The notes: generated by a model from the sequence alone, not told the origin. A stretch of DNA of 64,000 nucleotides from Chelonobacter sp006228105 (GCF_006228105.1 NZ_VDHH01000052.1); one strand, 5' to 3'; counted from the stretch's first letter, positions 49,440 through 59,498 are shown. Numbers and translations: made by a program.

Positions 49440-50228
49440 CTAACGAATGATCCCTCGGGTTGAACGTTTAAAGAATGACAAGAAGAAGCTGACCGCTGCT
49501 TCGGTTTCGGCAATCCGTTCGATCTCAGGAATCACTTCCTCTAACGTTTTACCACTACGATAAATCAATTTATACACATTGCGGATGGCATGCATCGCCG
49601 GTTTATCAAAACCACGGCGCTTCAGTCCTTCCAGATTAACCCCAAACGGTTGCGCATGATTGCCTTGCGCCATCACATATGGCGGCACATCTTGGCTGAC
49701 CATCGAGCCACCGCCCAACATCACGTGCGCCCCGATCACCACAAATTGGTGAATTGCCGACATACCGCCGACAATCACAAAATCATCTAGCTCAACGTGC
49801 CCGGCAAGCGTGGCGTTATTAGCCAAAATACAGCGGTTTTTAACCTGACAATCATGTGCAATATGCGCATTGATCATCAATAAGTTGTCATCACCGATAC
49901 GGGTGACACCACCGCCTTGCACCGTACCACGGTGAATCGTAACGCTTTCACGGATGCGATTGCGATCACCGATAATCGTTTTGGTCGGTTCACCGTTATA
50001 TTTGAGATCCTGGTTCACTTCACCGATGCTGGCAAATTGGAAAATCTGATTATCGCAGCCGATTTGAGTATGTCCACGCACCACCACATGCGAATGCAAT
50101 ACGGTGCGATCACCAATTTCTACATCTGCGTCAATCAGACAGAAAGGGCCGACCACAACATCTGCGCCAATTTTAGCGCCATCTTCAATAATTGCTGAAC
50201 TATGAATTTTTGCTGTTGGATGAATCAT
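49440..50228 (-). CDS. lpxA: UDP-N-acetylglucosamine acyltransferase
   Basis: 262 residues as in E. coli, a left-handed beta-helix of hexapeptide repeats from about residue 3 to 185 (IHSSAIIEDGAKIGADVVVGPF and similar), then a helical C terminus. Catalytic His lies in NAHIAHDCQVKN. It adds the first acyl chain in lipid A synthesis. It lies between fabZ and lpxB in the standard lpxD-fabZ-lpxA-lpxB order. Confidence 0.97.
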   Translation of the reverse strand: MIHPTAKIHSSAIIEDGAKIGADVVVGPFCLIDADVEIGDRTVLHSHVVVRGHTQIGCDNQIFQFASIGEVNQDLKYNGEPTKTIIGDRNRIRESVTIHRGTVQGGGVTRIGDDNLLMINAHIAHDCQVKNRCILANNATLAGHVELDDFVIVGGMSAIHQFVVIGAHVMLGGGSMVSQDVPPYVMAQGNHAQPFGVNLEGLKRRGFDKPAMHAIRNVYKLIYRSGKTLEEVIPEIERIAETEAAVSFFLSFFKRSTRGIIR

Positions 50229-50251
50229 CTTATCCTACTTATGCTGCTGGG

Positions 50252-50731
50252 TTACATTGGACGGCGTGCGCACATCAATTCGGCTTCGCACACCACTTTT
50301 CCGTCCACCGTTGCCACTCCGGTGAAACGCGTGACACCGCGACGTTCCTTAATAAAATGGACTTCCAGAATCATTTGATCACCTGGCTCAACCGGGCGTT
50401 TAAAGCGAGCATTATCGATAGCTGCAAAATAAAATAGTTCATCTTTAGGCAATTCCAACGTTTTAAACGCCAATACGCCGGTTGCCTGTGCCATGGCTTC
50501 TAAGATTAACACGCCCGGAAAAATCGGTTTCTGAGGGAAATGCCCGGTGAAACAAGGTTCGTTAACCGTTACATTTTTCACGGCTTTCAGCCATTTCCCT
50601 TCTTCGAAATCAATGACTCTATCGACCAATAAAAACGGATAACGATGCGGTAATAACTGCATAATTTCATTAATATCGACAATTTTTGCTTCTCTTGTCT
50701 GCAAATCAGTTTGATTGTTTTCAGTTGTCAC
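50252..50731 (-). CDS. fabZ: 3-hydroxyacyl-[acyl-carrier-protein] dehydratase
   Basis: 159 residues from a GTG at 50731 (then TTENNQTDL); AAGGGA lies about nine bases ahead and the length suits FabZ. An ATG at 50761 (GTG plus ten codons) or the frame to 50776 are alternatives. Hot-dog fold: LLPHRYPFLLVDRV, then GHFPQKPIFPGVLILEAMAQA with the catalytic His and Glu, and VDGKVVCEAELMCARR. Dehydrates hydroxyacyl-ACP in fatty acid elongation. Confidence 0.94.
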   Translation of the reverse strand: MTTENNQTDLQTREAKIVDINEIMQLLPHRYPFLLVDRVIDFEEGKWLKAVKNVTVNEPCFTGHFPQKPIFPGVLILEAMAQATGVLAFKTLELPKDELFYFAAIDNARFKRPVEPGDQMILEVHFIKERRGVTRFTGVATVDGKVVCEAELMCARRPM

Positions 50732-50802
50732 GATGTTTAGTTCCCTTAGTATTGTACCCATTGCTGCCACCAACAACGGGCAACAAAAATTATGCTTATC
50801 CG

Positions 50803-51831
50803 TTATATTTTATCTTGATTTCGCTCTAACGCCTTCAAGCGACGGTTCATCTCACTAATATTTAGCGTCAACGCCGCAGTCTTGCGCCATTCTTTATTGG
50901 TTTGCAACGGAATCCCGGAAGAATAAACCCCCGGCTCAGTGATTGGACGCATCACCATTCCCATGCCGGTGACAGTCACGCCGTCGCAAATTTCCATATG
51001 TCCGTTGATCACGCTGGCTCCACCGATTAAGCAGTATTTTCCCACGGTCAGGCTGCCCGCCATAATCACACCGCCAGCCACCGCTGTACCGCTACCGATA
51101 TGCACGTTATGTGCAATTTGGCACAAATTATCGATTATCACGTTATCTTCGATGATCGTCGCATCCAAAGCACCGCGATCAATACAGGTGCAAGCACCGA
51201 TTTCAACCCGATTGCCGATAATCACCTGCCCACGTTGCGGGATCTTAATCCACTTGCCTTTGTCGTTGGCATAACCAAAACCGTCAGCGCCAATCACCGC
51301 AGAAGATTGAATCAAACAATCCTGCCCGATTTCCACTTCGTGATAGACGGTGACATTCGCCCAAAGTTGAGTACCGGCACCAATTTTGCTGTTTTTACCA
51401 ATAAAACAACCGGCACCGATCACCACATTGTCAGCCAATACCACACCGTCCTCAATCACTGCATTAGCGCCGATCGAGACATTGTCGCCCAATATTACCG
51501 ACGGCGACAAGACCGCACTTTTAGCAATACCACTGGCAGCTTTCGGGGTAGCATCCATCAGCTGTGCGATCAGCGCATAAGCGATATAAGGATCGTTAAC
51601 CACAATCAGATTACTGTCCGCATGACAAAATTCAACATCTGTTTCGCTCACCAACAAACAGCCCGCCACAGATTGCTGCAAGCGTTCACGAAATTTCGCA
51701 TTGGAAATAAAACTCAATTGATTCGGCTGTGCTTTATCCAACGCAGCAATGCTTTCCACCGTTGCTTCCGGATTGCCGCGTAACCGTCCACTGACATGTT
51801 CAGCAAGCTGTTGTAATCGATATTGTGCCAT
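50803..51831 (-). CDS. lpxD: UDP-3-O-(3-hydroxymyristoyl)glucosamine N-acyltransferase
   Basis: 342 residues (E. coli 341). N-terminal uridine-binding domain (QLAEHVSGRLRGNPEATVESIAALDKA in pattern, LSFISNAKF), hexapeptide-repeat helix (about 100-310) with catalytic His in NLCQIAHNVHIG, and a C-terminal helix (AALTLNISEMNRRLKALE). Third step of lipid A synthesis. It lies 20 bases after skp. Confidence 0.97.
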   Translation of the reverse strand: MAQYRLQQLAEHVSGRLRGNPEATVESIAALDKAQPNQLSFISNAKFRERLQQSVAGCLLVSETDVEFCHADSNLIVVNDPYIAYALIAQLMDATPKAASGIAKSAVLSPSVILGDNVSIGANAVIEDGVVLADNVVIGAGCFIGKNSKIGAGTQLWANVTVYHEVEIGQDCLIQSSAVIGADGFGYANDKGKWIKIPQRGQVIIGNRVEIGACTCIDRGALDATIIEDNVIIDNLCQIAHNVHIGSGTAVAGGVIMAGSLTVGKYCLIGGASVINGHMEICDGVTVTGMGMVMRPITEPGVYSSGIPLQTNKEWRKTAALTLNISEMNRRLKALERNQDKI

Positions 51832-51851
51832 TGATATCCTCTTGCCTCGGA

Positions 51852-52382
51852 TTACTTCTTAGCTTCCGCAGGCGCTGCTGCTGGCTTAATTGCTTTTAAG
51901 ACTTCTTCGGTAATATCTTTACCGGCTGCTGCATACACAACGGCGTTAGCATCTATCACATAGCTATAGTTGCCTTTAGCCGCGACTTCATTGGTGGCAT
52001 TTTGAATGCTGGACAACAGTTTTGATCTTTCTTGATACTGCAGTTCTTCATTTTGAGCTTGCAGCTCTTCGGCTTGTTTTTGATAAGCTTCACGCATTTT
52101 ATTAATTTCGTCTTCGCGTTTTTGGATATCGGCAGCACGCAATTTTGACGCTTCTTTTTGCAACGCTTCAATTTTGGTAACAATCGCTTTCTCGCTGGCT
52201 TGCAATTTTTCAGCCGGTGCTTTCAACTCCGCATCAATTTTAGCACCCGCCGCTTCACGATCCGGGTGGTTTTGGAATAAATAGGCCGAGTTAATAAACG
52301 CAATATTTTCTGCGGCATTTGCCAGTGAGGCGCTCAACGCCAATGCTAAAGAAAGTCCTGCGATTTTTAATGCTTTTTTCAT
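51852..52382 (-). CDS. skp: periplasmic chaperone Skp (OmpH)
   Basis: 176 residues: signal peptide (about 1-23, LANAAE), then IAFINSAYLFQNHPDREAAG, and a long charged coiled-coil arm (about 60-135; many Lys, Glu, Gln) typical of the jellyfish-like Skp trimer that holds unfolded outer-membrane proteins. A short Ala/Pro/Lys tail ends it. It sits in its usual place between bamA and lpxD. Confidence 0.95.
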   Translation of the reverse strand: MKKALKIAGLSLALALSASLANAAENIAFINSAYLFQNHPDREAAGAKIDAELKAPAEKLQASEKAIVTKIEALQKEASKLRAADIQKREDEINKMREAYQKQAEELQAQNEELQYQERSKLLSSIQNATNEVAAKGNYSYVIDANAVVYAAAGKDITEEVLKAIKPAAAPAEAKK

Positions 52383-52490
52383 GGTATATCCTTTAAAGAA
52401 ATGTAGATGGCAGATCGACCATCAATCTGCCTAGTTTATATGACGTAATTTTAACTAAAAAGTTTCAATTTACTTGTTACAATTTAAGCT

Positions 52491-54902
52491 TTAGAAACTG
52501 CCACCGATACTGAATTGGAATTGCTCAATCTCATCGCCTTCATATTTTTTAATCGGTTTGGCATACGAGAACACCAATGGTCCAATCGGCGAGTTCCACT
52601 GGAATGCCACACCGGCAGAGGCTCTCACCCGGGTCGGATCGCCATAATCGGTAATCCGTTGCGGAATATTGCCTTGAGTAAACAACTTCGCTTTATCTTT
52701 ATCCCACGCAGTGTTCCAAACGCTGGCAGCATCAACAAATACTGAGGTTCTGACATTATTCTGGCTCTTATCGCTAACAAACGGTGTCGGCATAATCAAT
52801 TCAACACTGGCAGTCGCCATCGCATTACCACCAACAACATCATTATTAATGTTGTTATAGGCTGAAGCCGGTGCGGAGACTAAAGCACCACTGTTGGTAT
52901 TATAAATCGCTTTTGGTCCAATCGCACCATAAGCAAAACCACGTAAGCTACCGATACCACCGGCACTATAGTTTTGGTAGAACGGTAATTTTTTACCACC
53001 AAAACCATTCGCATAAGAGAGTCCTGCTCGTCCGGACAATACCCAAGTTTGATCATAGTTGATCGGGTAATAACTGACCCAATCAGCACTCAATTTGTAG
53101 TATTTATTATCCGAACCCGGGATAGTCACCTTGCCGCCAATGCTGGCACGGGTTCCACTCGTCGGCAAGAAGCCACGGTTTAAGGTATTGTAGTTCCAGC
53201 CTAAGCTAAACTCAAAATCATCACTTTTGATTTTCCAGTCATCAGCGCCCATCGACTGTAAATAACGGGCACGGTTATATTCCGGATACATATTTTTCAA
53301 TTTGTTATAAACATATCCCAAACCCAAATAATAACCGTTATTTTCGTTGACCGGGAAACCTAAAGTACCGCTGATCCCATAACTGGTACGGGCATACGAT
53401 GCAGTAGTGTCACTTTTGGCATAATCGTAAGTATCATAGAATACATTTCCGCCCAAACTCACACCGTCACGGGTGAAATACGGTTCGCTATAGCCTAAAT
53501 TGATACTGGTTGCGTATTTGTTTTTGACGCCGGATAAACTGACCGAAGAGCCCATGCCTAAGAAATTGTCCTGTTTAACACTGGCTTGATAACTCAAACC
53601 GCTCTCGGTACCAAAGCCAATCCCGAAATTGATGCTGCCGGTATTACGTTCTTTAACTTTATACAAAATATCCAGTTGATCATCCACGCCCGGAACTGAC
53701 AATGTTTGGCTTTCCACTGTTTCATAAAAACCGGTTCTTTCCAAACGAGATTTGCCCTGTTCGATCAAGGCGGTTGACAGCCATGTTCCTTCCTGCTGAC
53801 GCATTTCTTGGCGCAATGTGGAATCTGCACTGACATCATTGCCTTCAAAGCGAATAGAACGCACATAGTAACGGCGACCGGCGTCCACCACCACGATCAA
53901 ATCAACAGTATGTTCGGCATCATTAAAGTCCGGCTGGATGTTAATTTGAGGATTGGCATAACCACGCGCGCCGAGGGTATTCTTAATTCCATCTTCAATG
54001 GCTTTTACCGTATTGCCACGGAATTGCTCGCCACGTTTAATATTAACTAATAATTGCGCAAGATCCGCATTCATTCCAGCGGTATCACCAATAATCCGTA
54101 CATCATTAATGGTATATTTTTCCCCTTCATCTAGCGTAATCGTCAAATACACGTCTTTTTTATCTTCACTATAACGCACATCGGTATTCAACAATTTGAA
54201 TTTGGCATAGCCTTGATTCAGGTAAAAGTCACGCAATGTTGTCATGTCTTTTTCAAACTTAGGATTAGAGAATTTGCTGCTAGAGAACAGATTCCACCAA
54301 GAAACATCCGGCTGAATTTCAATCTGATCCAGTAATTTACCTTCGCTGAATGCTTGGTTACCGACAAATTTAATCTCTTTGACTAATGCTGAATCGTTTT
54401 CTTTGATCTCTAATTTTAATGCTGCTCTGCCTTGCCCCAAGTCATCAATGACAGTGTTGATTTCAGCGTTGCTGTAGCCGGCAGAATGGTAGTAGTTCAA
54501 CAATTCTTGGCGGAATGATTCCAGTTTTGCACGTTCCAATACTTCCCCTTTGGCAATCCCGTTTTCACGTAGATTGGTTTCCAGTGCTTCTTTTGGAATT
54601 TGCTTATTACCTTCAATCTCTAACGAGCTGATATAAGGACGCGGCTGAATGCGCAGCACTAACGCATTGCCCTCACGTACGGCCTCCACATTTTCGTAGC
54701 CACCACGCAAAAACAGATTACGCACAATTTGCGACAAATCCTGATCATTTGCCCGTTGTCCGACTTTAACCGGCAAACCGGCAATAATATTTTCAGCCGT
54801 CACTGGGTCGGTCCCTTCCACGCGAATATCCTGCACAGTGAACGGTGCTGCCATGACAGTGGTGCTGCCCAGAAGTAAACTGGTCATTAGGAGTTTTTTC
54901 AT
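52491..54902 (-). CDS. bamA: outer-membrane protein assembly factor BamA
   Basis: 803 residues from ATG 54902 (MKKLLMTSLLLGSTTVMAA), with AGGA eight bases upstream; ATG 54908 and the frame to 54920 are too close to the ribosome site. Signal peptide about 1-19, five POTRA repeats (about 22-420) and a 16-strand barrel. The VRGF-like loop-6 motif is GIGSLRGFAYGAIGPK, and the chain ends FQFSIGGSF. It folds and inserts outer-membrane proteins, here including the two haem receptors. Confidence 0.97.
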   Translation of the reverse strand: MKKLLMTSLLLGSTTVMAAPFTVQDIRVEGTDPVTAENIIAGLPVKVGQRANDQDLSQIVRNLFLRGGYENVEAVREGNALVLRIQPRPYISSLEIEGNKQIPKEALETNLRENGIAKGEVLERAKLESFRQELLNYYHSAGYSNAEINTVIDDLGQGRAALKLEIKENDSALVKEIKFVGNQAFSEGKLLDQIEIQPDVSWWNLFSSSKFSNPKFEKDMTTLRDFYLNQGYAKFKLLNTDVRYSEDKKDVYLTITLDEGEKYTINDVRIIGDTAGMNADLAQLLVNIKRGEQFRGNTVKAIEDGIKNTLGARGYANPQINIQPDFNDAEHTVDLIVVVDAGRRYYVRSIRFEGNDVSADSTLRQEMRQQEGTWLSTALIEQGKSRLERTGFYETVESQTLSVPGVDDQLDILYKVKERNTGSINFGIGFGTESGLSYQASVKQDNFLGMGSSVSLSGVKNKYATSINLGYSEPYFTRDGVSLGGNVFYDTYDYAKSDTTASYARTSYGISGTLGFPVNENNGYYLGLGYVYNKLKNMYPEYNRARYLQSMGADDWKIKSDDFEFSLGWNYNTLNRGFLPTSGTRASIGGKVTIPGSDNKYYKLSADWVSYYPINYDQTWVLSGRAGLSYANGFGGKKLPFYQNYSAGGIGSLRGFAYGAIGPKAIYNTNSGALVSAPASAYNNINNDVVGGNAMATASVELIMPTPFVSDKSQNNVRTSVFVDAASVWNTAWDKDKAKLFTQGNIPQRITDYGDPTRVRASAGVAFQWNSPIGPLVFSYAKPIKKYEGDEIEQFQFSIGGSF

Positions 54903-54971
54903 TATCATTTTCCTATACATAAGCCCTGTTAAATAAAATATTGATTCCGATTGCCTGCGAGCGTGTCAAAT

Positions 54972-56315
54972 TCAAATAAAGCGTATGATATCATTAAATA
55001 ATGCAAAAATTGTCAACATTAATAATAATGCCACGCCGACTCTTAAAAAAATCTCGCGAACTTTCTCTGTTACCGGCTTGCCGCGAATCGCCTCAAGCGC
55101 CAGAAAGACTAACTGTCCACCGTCCAATACCGGTAGTGGAAATAAATTCATAATGCCCAAATTAACACTAATCAGCGCCATAAAACTCAGGTAATAAACT
55201 AAACCGCTATCTAGAGAAACGCCTGCGCCTTGAGCAATGGAAATCGGACCGCCGATGTTGTTCAATGAAATATCGCCACTCAGTAGTTTTCCAACTAATT
55301 TCACAATCACCAACGATAATTCAGCCGTTTTCTCCAGCCCTTGCTGCAAGGCGCTTAGAATATCATATTTTAATTCGGTACGGTACTGTTGTGCTAACGG
55401 CTCAAAAGTCGGTGAAAAACCAATATAAGCCTTGCCTTCTTTGTTAGCCTTTGGTGTGATCGATAACGACAAGTGTTGTTGCGCACGCTCAATCTCAAAT
55501 AACAATGGCTGATTCAAATGACTGCCGATAGTCTGCACTAATGCTTGCCATGACAAGGTTTCACCGTTTACAGTCATAATCTTATCGCCAACACGCAGTC
55601 CGGCAGCAGCGGCCGGCGAATTATCTGTGATTTTTGATACCGTCAAATCTACCTTACCGCTCTTTGGCACCATACCCAGTGCGGTAAACGCCGCTTGTTT
55701 CTGTGGCTCATACTGCCAAGCGCTTAAATCCAAACGTTTATCTTGCAGCTGTTGCGGCTGATCAAACGGTGAAACGGTGAGCGTGACTTGCGAAGTGCCA
55801 ACTTTGGTGGTCAACAGCATATTGACACTGGTCCAATCTTCCACCGCTTTTCCGTCAATCGCACGAATTTGCATCTCTGGTTGCAATCCGGCTTGGGCTG
55901 CAATCGAATCTGGCACAACACTGTCAATCACCGGCTTCACCGCCGGCACACCGATCATATAAATCAGCCAGTAGGCTAAAATCGCAAAAATAAAATTTGC
56001 CATCGGTCCGGCAGCAATCACAAAAGCGCGCTGCCATACCGGTTTACTGCTGTAATCTTGCGCTTTTTGATCTTCGGAAACTGCTTCGGTTTTGCTGTCC
56101 AACATGTTGACATAACCACCCAGCGGAATCATCGAGATAGCGAATTCGGTTCCTTGTTTATCAGTTTTACTCCACAGTACTTTGCCGAAACCGATTGAAA
56201 AGCGCAGCACCTTGATACCGCACTTTCTTGCCGCCCAAAAGTGACCATATTCGTGTACGAAGACCAAAACGCAGATAACCAGCAGAAACGCGAAAATATA
56301 CCACAAGCTTGACAT
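54972..56315 (-). CDS. rseP: site-2 protease RseP
   Basis: 447 residues from ATG 56315 (MSSLWYIFAFLLVICVLVF), with GGAAA seven bases upstream; the frame to 56354 overlaps cdsA and is not used. Zinc-site HEYGH at 21-25 in the first helix, then GGYVNMLDSK, two PDZ domains (about 115-310; PDSIAAQAGLQPEMQI and NSPAAAAGLRVGDKI) and the second metal motif NLFPLPVLDGGQL. Intramembrane metalloprotease cleaving RseA and signal-peptide remnants. Confidence 0.96.
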   Translation of the reverse strand: MSSLWYIFAFLLVICVLVFVHEYGHFWAARKCGIKVLRFSIGFGKVLWSKTDKQGTEFAISMIPLGGYVNMLDSKTEAVSEDQKAQDYSSKPVWQRAFVIAAGPMANFIFAILAYWLIYMIGVPAVKPVIDSVVPDSIAAQAGLQPEMQIRAIDGKAVEDWTSVNMLLTTKVGTSQVTLTVSPFDQPQQLQDKRLDLSAWQYEPQKQAAFTALGMVPKSGKVDLTVSKITDNSPAAAAGLRVGDKIMTVNGETLSWQALVQTIGSHLNQPLLFEIERAQQHLSLSITPKANKEGKAYIGFSPTFEPLAQQYRTELKYDILSALQQGLEKTAELSLVIVKLVGKLLSGDISLNNIGGPISIAQGAGVSLDSGLVYYLSFMALISVNLGIMNLFPLPVLDGGQLVFLALEAIRGKPVTEKVREIFLRVGVALLLMLTIFALFNDIIRFI

Positions 56316-56326
56316 CACACGATTTC

Positions 56327-57196
56327 CTATAGGTAAAAATAGAACATGGCACAAAAAAACGGTAAGGCCGCAGTCAAACTATCAATACGATCTAAAATAC
56401 CGCCATGTCCGGGAATCAGTTGGCTACTGTCTTTGATCCCAACATGTCGCTTAAACATACTTTCAGTCAAATCACCCAAAATCGAAATTGAGACAGTGCC
56501 GAATGAGACCAGCAGCAACAGTGGTAATGATACACTGCGTAGCACAAACTCATTCGGTGTTATTTGCAGAAACAGTATGCCGACAATCAGTGCCACCACT
56601 ACACCGCCAATGGCGCCCTGCCATGTTTTCCCCGGTGAAACCCGTGCTGCCAGTTTATGTTTGCCAAACGCTTTGCCACAAAAATAAGCGCCGGTGTCAG
56701 CACTCCAAATTAACAGCAACACATAAAACAGCAGCCATAAACCCTCGTAGCTGTTTTGATTATAGTTATACAAACGCAGCGCCAGCAACGCCAACAAGAA
56801 TGGAGCCAACGTGAAAAAGCCGAAAAACAGTTGTAACAATGCCGGTTTCTGCCAGTATTTCGTTGAGTGCGGATAGCTTGCCACCAACAACAGCGCCACT
56901 GCCCACCAAATTAATGCGACCACCAATAGCCAAGCGGTATAACTATTCAGTACAATACCGGCGTTAATGTAATCTCGATAAGCAAAAATGATCACAAATA
57001 ACCCACATGCAGACAATCCAGTAATCAGCCAGCGCCAAATATCGTTCTGATGTCGGGCAAACTGGCACCATTCCCAAATTCCCAACACCACAATTGCCGC
57101 TACAGTTAAGGCAAACGCATAAGGCGAAAATAACAATAACGCTGCGATGACAAAAACCAGTAAAGCTGCCGCAGAAATAATACGCTGTTTAAGCAC
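56327..57196 (-). CDS. cdsA: phosphatidate cytidylyltransferase
   Basis: 289 residues beginning at a GTG (57196) with AGGA seven bases upstream. Seven to nine membrane helices and the CDS signature SVSILGDLTESMFKRHVGIKDSSQLIPGHGGILDRIDSL in pattern near the C terminus (about 235-275). It makes CDP-diacylglycerol for phospholipid synthesis. It sits between uppS and rseP as in E. coli. Confidence 0.96.
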   Translation of the reverse strand: MLKQRIISAAALLVFVIAALLLFSPYAFALTVAAIVVLGIWEWCQFARHQNDIWRWLITGLSACGLFVIIFAYRDYINAGIVLNSYTAWLLVVALIWWAVALLLVASYPHSTKYWQKPALLQLFFGFFTLAPFLLALLALRLYNYNQNSYEGLWLLFYVLLLIWSADTGAYFCGKAFGKHKLAARVSPGKTWQGAIGGVVVALIVGILFLQITPNEFVLRSVSLPLLLLVSFGTVSISILGDLTESMFKRHVGIKDSSQLIPGHGGILDRIDSLTAALPFFCAMFYFYL

Positions 57197-57241
57197 CTAA
57201 CATTCCTCTTTAATTATTATAGTGAATTCAATCATTAATCA

Positions 57242-58003
57242 TCAGTCCGCTGCGCCAAAGCGCCGCTCACGCTGCTGAAACGCTGTGATCGCTTGGGCAA
57301 ATTCCTGCTCATCAAAATCCGGCCATAATACCGGGCTGAAATAGAGCTCGGCATACGCCAACTGCCACAACAAAAAATTACTGATACGCTGCTCACCACT
57401 GGTACGAATCAACAAATCTACCGGTGCTTGCTGTTCAGTCACCAACGCTTGTTGAAACAACTCGGCAGTGATCATCTCAGGTTCCAGTTCGCCCTGTTGT
57501 ACTCGCCGTGCCAATTTTTGGCTGGCTTGCACAATATCCCAATGCCCGCCATAATTCGCCGCAATATTTAATATCAAACCGCTGTTTTTCGCCGTCAATG
57601 CTTCAGCTTCAGCAATTTTCTTTTGCAAAGTGCGGTTGAACTGACTGACATCGCCCAAAATTTGTAGCTTAATATTGTTTTTATGTAATTTGCTCACTTC
57701 ACGGTTCAGCGCCAGCATGAACAGATCCATCAAACCGCTGACTTCACTAGCGGGTCTCGCCCAGTTTTCACTGCTGAATGCATATAATGTCAGCGACTGG
57801 ATCTGCTGTTTGGCGGCAAAAGTCACCGCTTTACGCACCGCCTGCACCCCGTTTTTATGCCCGACCAAGCGTAACTTACCCTTCTCTTTCGCCCAACGAC
57901 CGTTGCCGTCCATAATGATGGCGACATGTTTAGGCATCTGCCCAACGGGGGTATTTGCTGCTGAAGTTACACTTACGCTCATCTCTCGCTCATCTTTGTG
58001 CAT
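57242..58003 (-). CDS. uppS: undecaprenyl diphosphate synthase
   Basis: 253 residues from ATG 58003; a second in-frame ATG at 57982 (MSVSVTSAAN) is an equally reasonable start with GAGCGAG ahead. cis-Prenyltransferase: HVAIIMDGNGRWAKEKG with catalytic Asp, LTLYAFSSENWARP, LNIAANYGGHWDI, RTSGEQRISNFLLWQLAYAELYF. It makes the C55 lipid carrier for peptidoglycan and O-antigen. Confidence 0.96.
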   Translation of the reverse strand: MHKDEREMSVSVTSAANTPVGQMPKHVAIIMDGNGRWAKEKGKLRLVGHKNGVQAVRKAVTFAAKQQIQSLTLYAFSSENWARPASEVSGLMDLFMLALNREVSKLHKNNIKLQILGDVSQFNRTLQKKIAEAEALTAKNSGLILNIAANYGGHWDIVQASQKLARRVQQGELEPEMITAELFQQALVTEQQAPVDLLIRTSGEQRISNFLLWQLAYAELYFSPVLWPDFDEQEFAQAITAFQQRERRFGAAD

Positions 58004-58054
58004 AATCGATTTTCAAATGGTATCCGGCTAACTATATCACAAGCCCGAAACAAC

Positions 58055-59248
58055 TTAAAAAGCTAAAATCAGTTGTTGTGCCGATTGTCGGGCTTTTTGG
58101 TCAATTTCAAATACATCATCTATCTGTTTGACGGATAAAGCCGGAAATTGTTCCACCGTTTGCCGATTAATTCGTTCAATATCGCTAAACCGAATCTGCC
58201 CTTGCAAAAATGCGGCAACTGCAATTTCATTGGCGGCATTCATCACGGTGGTGGCATACTGTCCGGCAGCAAAGCAATCGATTGCCAACTTTAAGCAAGG
58301 ATAACGTTGATAATCCGGCTCGATAAAGCTTAATGCTTTAATTTTAAAAAAATCTAACGCTGCAACCCCGGCAAAAGTGCGGTTGGGGTAAGCCATGCTG
58401 TGTGCAATCGGGGTGCGCATATCCGGATTACCCATCTGCGCCAATACGCTGCCGTCACAATAGCGCACCATCGAATGGATAATCGATTGCGGGTGAATAA
58501 TAATTTCCATCTGTTCAGCAGACGCATTGAACAACCAGCGAGCTTCAATATACTCCAAGCCTTTGTTCATCATGGTTGCCGAATCGACTGAAATTTTAGG
58601 CCCCATCGACCAATTGGGATGTGCCACTGCCTGCGCCGGCGTAATCCTATCAAATTTGCCAAGTGCGGTCTCACGGAAAGGTCCGCCGGAGCCGGTCAAA
58701 ATAATACTGTCAATACCACTTTCGCTTAAACGACAATGACCAATGCGCTGTTGTTCGATCTGTGGCAAGGCTTGAAAAATCGCATTGTGCTCACTATCGA
58801 CCGGTAACAACGTTGCACCGGATTCCGCCACAGCTTGCATAAACAGTTGTCCGCAAGTCACCAGCGATTCTTTATTGGCCAGCAATACTTTTTTTCCGGC
58901 TTGAATCGCAGCCAAAGTCGGCGCTAAACCTGCCGCGCCAACAATTGCCGCCATCACCATATCCGCCTCGGGGTGCGCTGCGATCTCGCAAATCGCTTGC
59001 TCGCCACTCAACACTTCGGTTTTGACTGCTGTTTGGCTTAATAAAATGTTGAGTGTTTTTGCCGCCTGACTGTCCGCCATTACCGCAAAGTGCGGTTGAA
59101 ATGCCAAACATTGCTGCGCCATCAATTCGGCATTACGTCCGCCAACCAAGGCAAAAGTGCGGTATTTTTCAGGATTGTGCTGAATCACCGATAAAGTGCT
59201 GTTACCGATAGAGCCGGTCGAACCCAGAATTACGACATTTTGTTGCAT
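58055..59248 (-). CDS. dxr: 1-deoxy-D-xylulose 5-phosphate reductoisomerase
   Basis: 397 residues (E. coli 398). N-terminal NADPH motif VVILGSTGSIGNSTL, then LLANKESLVTCG, LLPVDSEHNAIFQ with metal-binding Asp/Glu, GSGGPFR, HPNWSMGPKISVDSATMMNKGLE in pattern, and the C-terminal helical domain. Second step of the MEP isoprenoid pathway, feeding the neighbouring uppS. Ribosome site is weak. Confidence 0.97.
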   Translation of the reverse strand: MQQNVVILGSTGSIGNSTLSVIQHNPEKYRTFALVGGRNAELMAQQCLAFQPHFAVMADSQAAKTLNILLSQTAVKTEVLSGEQAICEIAAHPEADMVMAAIVGAAGLAPTLAAIQAGKKVLLANKESLVTCGQLFMQAVAESGATLLPVDSEHNAIFQALPQIEQQRIGHCRLSESGIDSIILTGSGGPFRETALGKFDRITPAQAVAHPNWSMGPKISVDSATMMNKGLEYIEARWLFNASAEQMEIIIHPQSIIHSMVRYCDGSVLAQMGNPDMRTPIAHSMAYPNRTFAGVAALDFFKIKALSFIEPDYQRYPCLKLAIDCFAAGQYATTVMNAANEIAVAAFLQGQIRFSDIERINRQTVEQFPALSVKQIDDVFEIDQKARQSAQQLILAF

Positions 59249-59337
59249 AGATCACCGTATTAATTTGTTATCCGACAGCGATTGTTGTTCGCAATCGGTT
59301 ATGCACAGATGAGCGGTTTTACCGCTCAAATTATTGA

Positions 59338-59489
59338 CAACGGTTACTGATTAGACAAAGTAGGGGCGGATTATCGTTCCGCCCATTGACGAAGTGAGAT
59401 ATCAGCATTTAATCCAAAATGGAAAAATTCAACGCACTGTTCGGGCGGATCTATAATCCGCCCCTACATTGTTATCAGTAATATCGTTG
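59338..59489. repeat. 152-bp inverted-repeat element (MITE/REP-doublet-like) between frr and dxr
   Basis: The ends are related inverted repeats of about 47 bp: the left begins CAACGGTTACTGATTAG and the right, read in reverse complement, begins CAACGATATTACTGATAA. Both then run into GTAGGGGCGGATTAT. Each end also contains its own hairpin (GGGCGGA with TCCGCCC on the left; GGGCGGAT with ATCCGCCC on the right). The 60-base centre encodes nothing. It fills most of the 311-base gap between dxr and frr; the remaining 59249-59337 holds a small GAGCGGTTTTACCGCTC palindrome (about 59311-59327) and nothing else I recognise. Confidence 0.8.
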
Positions 59490-59498
59490 ATAAAACCA

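Noticed and set aside
51100..51783. 227-residue plus-strand frame opposite lpxD
   Set aside because: Antisense to the hexapeptide repeats of lpxD, whose periodic codons leave the opposite frame open.
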